Positions 58,935-64,000 of a stretch of 64,000 bases of DNA are shown here, piece by piece. Numbering within the stretch: the stretch's first letter is position 1; each line of letters starts with the position of its first letter. The DNA is from JAGGAG01 sp964638035 (lineage in GTDB: Bacteria; Gemmatimonadota; Gemmatimonadetes; Gemmatimonadales; GWC2-71-9): positions 14,445 through 78,444 of the forward strand of contig CAZWXD010000015.1 in the NCBI GenBank assembly GCA_964638035.1. The letters are read 5' to 3'. The notes beneath the pieces were generated by a model. That model did not search any database, had not been told where the DNA came from, and was given only the letters and a program-made list of their open reading frames with translations. Position numbers and translations under genes: made by a program.

Positions 58935-61046
58935 ATGCTCCGTAACACACTCCTGTCGCTGTGCCTCCTGGCCGTCGTGTCGCCTGCCGCGTACGCCCAG
59001 GCCGGTGGCGCGTCTGACACCGATCCCTACACCTGGCTGGAAGACAAGGACGGCGCACGGGCGATGGCATGGGTGGCCGCGGAGAACGCGAAGACCCTTC
59101 CCCGGCTGGAGGGCGACCCGCGATACCGGGCCTACCAGGAACAGGCCTACGCCATTGCGGCCGCCCAGGACCGTATTCCCTACCCGGCGCTCGCCAACGG
59201 CAGGGTGCTGAACTTCTGGCGCGATGGCGAGCATCCGCATGGCGTCTGGCGCTGGACCACCGAGGCCGGCTTCCGGAAGGCCCAGCCTCAGTGGACCACG
59301 CTCCTCGACCTGGACGCCCTGGGCAAGGCCGAGGGCAGGAACTGGGTGTGGAAGGGCGCCAACTGCCTGCAACCCGAGGAACGCCTCTGCCTTGTGGCAC
59401 TCTCCGATGGGGGCGAAGACGCCGTGACCCTCCGGGAGTTCGACGTGCGCACCGGGCGCTTCGTGGCCGGTGGCTTCGCGCTCCCCCTGTCCAAGCAGAA
59501 TGTCTCGTGGCTGGACGAGAACACCCTCCTCGTGGCAAGGGACTGGGGTGCAGGCAGCCTGACGGCATCGGGGTACGCCTTCGTGGTCAAGTCCCTGGCA
59601 CGGGGGCAGCCGCTCTCCCAGGCGCGCGAGGTCTTTCGCGGCGCCGAGACCGACCAACTGGGTTCCTGGGCCTCTGTGCTGCGCGATGGGCAGGGCAACA
59701 CCCTGCCGATCGTGGGCCGCGGCGTCACCTTCTTTGCCCGCGAGATGTTCGCGTTGACGCCCGGAGGCCCGGTGAGGCTTCCGCTCCCGGCGCGAAGCCG
59801 CCTTGCCGGGATGGTGGACGGCCAGGTGCTGGTGACGACCAGTGAGGACTGGGCGGTGGATGGACGGAGGGTGCCGGCGGGCGCGCTGCTGGCCGTCGAT
59901 CGCCGGCAGTTCACCGGCGGACCCATGACCCCGGTCGTGATCTTCCAGCCTGGTGCGCGGCAATCGGTCGAAGGGGTCACGGCCACGAAGGACCGTGTCG
60001 TCGTGACGATCCTCGACAACGTGCGGAGTCGCGTGGTCACCTACGCGCACGGCGCAGGCGGGTGGCGCGCCCGCCCCGTCACGCTCCCCGACAATGCCAC
60101 CATCAACGTGGTCGCCGCGACCCGGGCGGGGAACGAGGTGTACCTCAACGTGACCGGCTTCCTCGACCCGCCCGCCCTCTGGTCGCTCGATGCGGTCACC
60201 GGGCAGGTGGCGCGGGTGAAGGCACTGCCCCACCGGTTCGACAGCTCGCGTGACACGGTGCAGCAGTTCGAGGCCACCTCGAGCGACGGGACCAGGGTGC
60301 CGTACTTCATCGTGCACCGGAAGGGGATCCCGCTCGACGGCTCCACCCCGACCATCATGACGGCATACGGCGGGTTCGAGTTCTCAATGAACCCGTCGTA
60401 CCTCGCCACGGTTGGCAAGCTCTGGCTCGAGCAGGGCGGGAGCTATGTGCTGGCCAACATCCGCGGCGGCGGCGAGTTCGGGCCGGCGTGGCACGAGGCG
60501 GGACGCAAGACGAAGCGGCAGGTCATCTACGACGACTTCGCGGCCGTGGGGCGCGACATCATTGCCCGTGGGCTCTCGAGTCCGGCACGCCTGGGCATCT
60601 ATGGCGGATCGAACGGCGGGCTGCTCATGGGCGTGGAGATGACCCAGCACCCCGACCTCTGGGGGGCCGTGGTGATCCAGGTGCCGCTGCTCGACATGGA
60701 GCGGTACGAACAGATCCAGGCGGGTGCATCGTGGGTGGACGAGTACGGGTCGATGTCGGTGCCGGAGGAGGCTGCGTTCCTCCGGAGCATTTCGCCCTAC
60801 GCCAACCTGAAGCGGGGCGTGAAGTATCCCGAGCCCTACATCTGGACCACCACCAAGGATGACCGCGTCGGGCCGCAGCATGCCCGGAAATTCGCGGCGC
60901 GGATGGGAGCATACGGCCTTCCCTACCTGTTCTACGAGGACACCGCCGGGGGGCATTCCGGCGATGCCGACATCGCGCAGGGTGCCCGGCTCCAGGCCCT
61001 GCAGATGACGTACTTCAGCCAGAAGCTGCAGGATCGCATCGACTGA
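58935..61046 (+). CDS. secreted prolyl oligopeptidase-family serine peptidase (S9)
   Basis: A 703-aa exported peptidase cleaving after Pro in short peptides. Signal peptide ends SPAAYAQ. DPYTWLEDKDGARAMAWVAAENAKT is the POP N-terminal signature. A propeller fills the middle (LLVARDWGAGSLTASGYAFVVK). The catalytic domain contains AYGGFEFSMNPSY, LANIRGGGEFGPAWHEAG, nucleophile in YGGSNGGLLMG (Ser ~558), DDR acid (~641) and GGHSG His (~672). Companion to the DPP IV near 24 kb. The ATG at 58935 was chosen by the signal peptide. Confidence 0.93.
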   Translation: MLRNTLLSLCLLAVVSPAAYAQAGGASDTDPYTWLEDKDGARAMAWVAAENAKTLPRLEGDPRYRAYQEQAYAIAAAQDRIPYPALANGRVLNFWRDGEHPHGVWRWTTEAGFRKAQPQWTTLLDLDALGKAEGRNWVWKGANCLQPEERLCLVALSDGGEDAVTLREFDVRTGRFVAGGFALPLSKQNVSWLDENTLLVARDWGAGSLTASGYAFVVKSLARGQPLSQAREVFRGAETDQLGSWASVLRDGQGNTLPIVGRGVTFFAREMFALTPGGPVRLPLPARSRLAGMVDGQVLVTTSEDWAVDGRRVPAGALLAVDRRQFTGGPMTPVVIFQPGARQSVEGVTATKDRVVVTILDNVRSRVVTYAHGAGGWRARPVTLPDNATINVVAATRAGNEVYLNVTGFLDPPALWSLDAVTGQVARVKALPHRFDSSRDTVQQFEATSSDGTRVPYFIVHRKGIPLDGSTPTIMTAYGGFEFSMNPSYLATVGKLWLEQGGSYVLANIRGGGEFGPAWHEAGRKTKRQVIYDDFAAVGRDIIARGLSSPARLGIYGGSNGGLLMGVEMTQHPDLWGAVVIQVPLLDMERYEQIQAGASWVDEYGSMSVPEEAAFLRSISPYANLKRGVKYPEPYIWTTTKDDRVGPQHARKFAARMGAYGLPYLFYEDTAGGHSGDADIAQGARLQALQMTYFSQKLQDRID

Positions 61047-61059
61047 CACGCGCGTGGGA

Positions 61060-62160
61060 TCAGCGGTGGTAGGCGAGCATCCAGGTGTAGATGTCGTGGC
61101 CCGCGCTCCCGTCGTAGGTCCGGCTCCAGGAGTCGTGGCCCACGCCGGGATAGAGCGTGAGCGTCGGCGCCACCGATGGCGCTGGCACGCAGGCGTTCAG
61201 CGCGTTCACCGAGTTCACCGACCCGGACATGTTCACCGTGCCGTCGGCATCACCGTGGAAGGCCCACACCGGGACGTCGCGCATGGCGCACACCGCCGTC
61301 CCGGTCGCACCACCGCCGGCGATGGGTACCACGGCGGCCACGCGCCCCGGGAAGTTCCGGGCATAGTTCCAGGTGCCGTACCCGCCCAGGCTGAGCCCCG
61401 TCACGTAGATCCGCGTCGTGTCGATGCGGTAGGTCGCGACAGCACGGGTCACCAGCTCATCCACCAGCCCGGCTGACCAGCTTCCCTGGGACGACGGCAA
61501 CTGCGGTGAGACGAGCACGAAGGGAAAGTCGCGGCCCGCCTTCACCAGCTTGGGCGGCCCATGGACCGTCACCCGCGCCAGCTCGGTGGTGCCGTTGCCC
61601 TTCTCGCCCGATCCATGGAGGAACACGAGCAGCGGCAGTGTTGCATCCGGGTCGAGATAGTGCGCCTCGGGGAGGTAGGCGTAGTAGCCCACCGTGGTCC
61701 CCAGTGCGGCGCTCTCGTACGACTGGCCCGGCTGCCGCTGGGCCAGGGTGACCGCAAGGTGCTCGACGCGTCCGGCGTCGTCAGGCACCGGCCCGGCGTC
61801 GGTCGCCCTCGCGGCGAGGTACACGTGATAGGCCTCGCCCGCTGCAAGGTCGCCGATCACGACGCGTACCGTGTCCCCCACCTGTCCGGCATCCACGATC
61901 GCGTGGCCCGTCCGGATCGTGTCGCCCACACCCGCCATGACCTGCTCGGCGGTCAGGCCGTCCTGCGGCAGCGCATACAGTGCCCAGCGCACCTCGGCGC
62001 CGCGCGAGAGTACCATCCGAACCTGGATGGACTCGCTGCCGGCCACCCCACTGGCCGACGACCAGAGCGAGGGCGAGAGGGGCTCGGCCGCGGAACCCGC
62101 CATGCATGCCGCGAGGCCGAGGGTCAGCATCGGTGAGGACGTGCGCGCACGAAGTTGCAT
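61060..62160 (-). CDS. secreted alpha/beta hydrolase (esterase/PHB-depolymerase-like)
   Basis: A 366-aa exported or lipid-anchored hydrolase (LGLAACMAGS). Residues ~40-150 look like a fibronectin/Ig-type domain (VRWALYALPQDGL, GEAYHVYLAARATD). The catalytic domain follows: LPLLVFLHGSGEKGNGTTEL, nucleophile in VTGLSLGGYGTWN, acid in AFHGDADGTV and His in GVGHDSW. It resembles feruloyl-esterase/poly(hydroxybutyrate) depolymerase-type esterases; natural substrate unknown. Convergent with the prolyl oligopeptidase, 13 bases apart. Confidence 0.85.
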   Translation of the reverse strand: MQLRARTSSPMLTLGLAACMAGSAAEPLSPSLWSSASGVAGSESIQVRMVLSRGAEVRWALYALPQDGLTAEQVMAGVGDTIRTGHAIVDAGQVGDTVRVVIGDLAAGEAYHVYLAARATDAGPVPDDAGRVEHLAVTLAQRQPGQSYESAALGTTVGYYAYLPEAHYLDPDATLPLLVFLHGSGEKGNGTTELARVTVHGPPKLVKAGRDFPFVLVSPQLPSSQGSWSAGLVDELVTRAVATYRIDTTRIYVTGLSLGGYGTWNYARNFPGRVAAVVPIAGGGATGTAVCAMRDVPVWAFHGDADGTVNMSGSVNSVNALNACVPAPSVAPTLTLYPGVGHDSWSRTYDGSAGHDIYTWMLAYHR

Positions 62161-62288
62161 GGCCCGCTTCGCTGGAGGAGAGACCCAGGGAGCGGGAGCA
62201 CGCCCGATGCCGCGTCAGGAACTGGTTGTCGGAAGCGAGCTTGCGGAAGGGTGCAGCGAGCCGGGCCCTCGCGATTCGCGAGGGCCGT

Positions 62289-63683
62289 TCAGGGAACGTA
62301 GGTGCTCTTGAACCAGATGTTGGCGCCGGTGGTCTCGCTCACCACCACCGATTCCGTCACCGTGCCCGTGGTCATGAGGGGGGCGAAATCCTGCGAATGC
62401 GTGTACTGCGCGCGGCAGTCCCCGACCGGGCACGGCAGGGTATAGGTGAAGATCTTGGCCATGCCGGTGCCTGGCCTCGTGGACGTGACCGCCACGGTCA
62501 CCGTGACGTCGCCCGAGCCACCCGGCGCGCTCCACACCTCCTGGCAAGCCACCTTCACCTCACCGGTCCCATCGCCGTACACCTGCGGCACGCCGTCATT
62601 CACGAAGTTGACGGTGGGCTGCGTCACCCCGCCGCCCGACGACACCGTGGTGGTGGCAGCACCCCCGCGCCCGTCGCCATCGTCGGTGTAGTGGTTGCTG
62701 GTGCAGAGGTACACCTTGCCCGCCGTGGGTCGCCAGAAGGTGGGGCCACTCACCGAGACCCCGGTGGTCGAGTGCACGGTGACTGGCACGGTGGCGCTCA
62801 GCGCCGCCCCACCCACCTCGGTGGCAGTGACGACGTACCGCCCGATCGGCGCCCCGGCCCTGAAGAGCCCCGCGGCATCGATGGTGTTGGCTTGCGGGTT
62901 CGAGGGGAAGGTGGTGGTGCTCCAGGTGACGGCGACTGGTGCCGTGCCACCATCGGAGAGCCGGCCGATGGCGGTGAACTGCTGGGTATTGGTGTACGAC
63001 AGCCGGGCCGAGTCGGGAGAGATCTCGATGGCGACAAGGCTGGGCGGCGGCGTGGTGATGGTGACTGCTGCGGTGTCGGCCGGCGTGCCGCCCGCCGCCT
63101 TCGCGATGACGCGGAAGGCGCCATCAGAGGTGCCCGCCGTGTACAGGCCGGTTCCCGACACCGTACCCCCGGTGGCACTCCAGTCGATCGCGATCGCCTG
63201 GGTTGTCCCGTTGCTCAATCGGCCCAGCGCCGTGAACTGCTGCGTGCCTCCCGGAGCGAGGGCCGCACTCGATGGCGCAATCTCCACCGCCACGAGCGTC
63301 GGGGGCGGCGATTGCACGGTGACCTGGGCGGTGTCAGCGAGGCTGCCCCCGTTGGCCCTGGCGATGACACGGTAGGTGCCTTCCGTGGAAGGTGCCGTGT
63401 AGAGGCCCGTGCCCGAGATGGTGCCACCGGAAGCCGACCAGCTCACGCTCACCGAGCCGGTGCCACCATCCGACAGGCGCCCCAGGGCGCTGAACTGGGC
63501 CGTCCCGAGCGGGATGACCGTGACTGCCGCCGGAGAGACCTCGACCGCCGTGAGGGCGGGAGACGGCGGCCCGTTGTCGTCGCCCGAACAGGCCGACGCC
63601 AAGGCCAGCACGAGCGCGGCGGGGAAAACCCGGCAAACCCCCGCGCGCGCTGCAACTGGACCGCCGTCAGAGGCGACAGTCAC
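62289..63683 (-). CDS. lipoprotein with three bacterial Ig-like repeats
   Basis: A 464-aa envelope lipoprotein (lipobox LALASACSGDD). Three ~90-aa Ig-like repeats share the pattern TAVEVSPAAVTVIPLGTAQFSALGRLSDGG...WSASGGTISGTGLYTAPSTEGTYRVIARANGG. Spacers are PPPTL and PPPSL. The C-terminal ~150 residues are unique, with four Cys (LCTSNHYTDDG, ACQEVW, CPVGDC). Such repeats extend a domain from the cell surface. Start is GTG 63683, coupled to a preceding 11-codon leader. Confidence 0.82.
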   Translation of the reverse strand: MTVASDGGPVAARAGVCRVFPAALVLALASACSGDDNGPPSPALTAVEVSPAAVTVIPLGTAQFSALGRLSDGGTGSVSVSWSASGGTISGTGLYTAPSTEGTYRVIARANGGSLADTAQVTVQSPPPTLVAVEIAPSSAALAPGGTQQFTALGRLSNGTTQAIAIDWSATGGTVSGTGLYTAGTSDGAFRVIAKAAGGTPADTAAVTITTPPPSLVAIEISPDSARLSYTNTQQFTAIGRLSDGGTAPVAVTWSTTTFPSNPQANTIDAAGLFRAGAPIGRYVVTATEVGGAALSATVPVTVHSTTGVSVSGPTFWRPTAGKVYLCTSNHYTDDGDGRGGAATTTVSSGGGVTQPTVNFVNDGVPQVYGDGTGEVKVACQEVWSAPGGSGDVTVTVAVTSTRPGTGMAKIFTYTLPCPVGDCRAQYTHSQDFAPLMTTGTVTESVVVSETTGANIWFKSTYVP

Positions 63684-63715
63684 CTTGCTGGGACCAGCCG
63701 GGCTGGGTGGAACAT
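63680..63715 (-). CDS. 11-codon leader peptide upstream of the Ig-like lipoprotein
   Basis: A strong ribosome-binding site (GGAGGGAAGC) precedes ATG 63715, which encodes MFHPARLVPAR and stops with TGA overlapping the lipoprotein's GTG start (GTGA). The lipoprotein itself has no good site of its own, so translation is probably coupled. A sequencing or natural frameshift at the junction is the alternative explanation. Confidence 0.45.
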   Translation of the reverse strand: MFHPARLVPAR

Positions 63716-64000
63716 GCTTCCCTCCGAACGATCAAACAGATGTTAACGGGGGGCCTGCGCGGCCCCAATGACCCAGGTCACCACTCAACATCCGTTCCGG
63801 GGGTCGTGAACTGAGGGTAGCTTTGTAACCATTTGACATATAATGCGTTACTGCTTGAGCCACGAATGGCGCATGGCGAACGATGGCGTCAGCTTGAGGG
63901 AGACCCGCCACGGCTCGACTGGTTGACTCGGACCCCGGCAGTCGATAACTTGCTGGCCAACAAGCAAGCCGTGAGGGGCGGTGAAGGCATCCGATCCAAC
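63716..64000. other. right-end non-coding region, AT-richer than the rest
   Basis: 285 bases with no supportable gene. It contains TTGACA (63833-63838) directly abutting TATAAT (63839-63844), too close to form one promoter. Short frames are interrupted by stops. It may be the start of another module beyond the edge; nothing else is recognisable. Confidence 0.4.

Noticed and set aside
63833..63844. TTGACA and TATAAT at the right end considered as one promoter
   Set aside because: The two hexamers abut with no spacer, and neither has a good partner at 16-18 bases. No gene start follows within the window.

Overview
The window is GC-rich, densely packed bacterial chromosomal DNA with no phage, plasmid or insertion-sequence genes. 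Several features together point to Gemmatimonadota, although no rRNA is present to settle it. These are a complete Alternative Complex III operon (actA-F), many secreted lipoproteins and S9 peptidases, paired membrane Ser/Thr kinases, a large BTAD/SARP-type regulator, ECF sigma/anti-sigma control and a bacterial ceramide-synthesis cassette. The phylum assignment is inference from this gene content.

Layout. 1-4.5 kb: a two-component cluster on the minus strand (lipoprotein, soluble-type kinase, OmpR-type regulator, membrane kinase running off the left edge) and sodA. 4.6-7.9 kb: a small protein, a DUF411 metal-binding protein, a polytopic membrane protein and an MFS exporter. 7.9-14.4 kb: a minus-strand run of an Omp85-like barrel, a lipoprotein phosphoesterase, an SdiA-regulated-like propeller, msrB and a PYROXD2-like oxidoreductase. 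14.5-16.6 kb: a scrap zone beside tRNA-Ala, with 5'- or 3'-truncated pieces of three unrelated genes. 16.6-21.2 kb: a membrane-tethered SARP-type regulator divergent from a TolB-like lipoprotein. A textbook SARP operator lies between them. 21.6-29.6 kb: LOG-family protein, beta-helix lipoprotein, DPP IV, DoxX-like, ClpP, DUF2721, msrA, an EF-hand membrane peptide and a LuxR-type regulator.

29.7-32.5 kb: a four-gene overlapping operon soxY-soxZ-metallo-beta-lactamase-rhodanese, without the catalytic Sox proteins. 32.6-36.8 kb: spt-bcerS-cerR-PAP2, a compact sphingolipid operon. 36.8-39.8 kb: a cupredoxin lipoprotein, a Cys-rich protein and an ECF sigma/anti-sigma pair. 40.0-47.5 kb: actF-actA. 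The act operon and the cupredoxin share a near-identical Crp/Fnr-type palindrome, which suggests a co-regulated quinol-oxidising chain. 47.7-64 kb: trmJ, a 3-hydroxyisobutyrate-dehydrogenase-like protein, ferritin, a molybdate/tungstate-type ABC permease and ATPase, a beta-propeller lipoprotein, dinB, two tandem Ser/Thr kinases, small membrane and lipoproteins, a prolyl oligopeptidase, an esterase and an Ig-repeat lipoprotein.

A recurring DNA-level feature is an 8-bp-period repeat family with a GCGTCA/ACGTCA core. It sits directly against stop codons at four places. It forms a large inverted structure in the convergent gap after actF and another between actA and actB.
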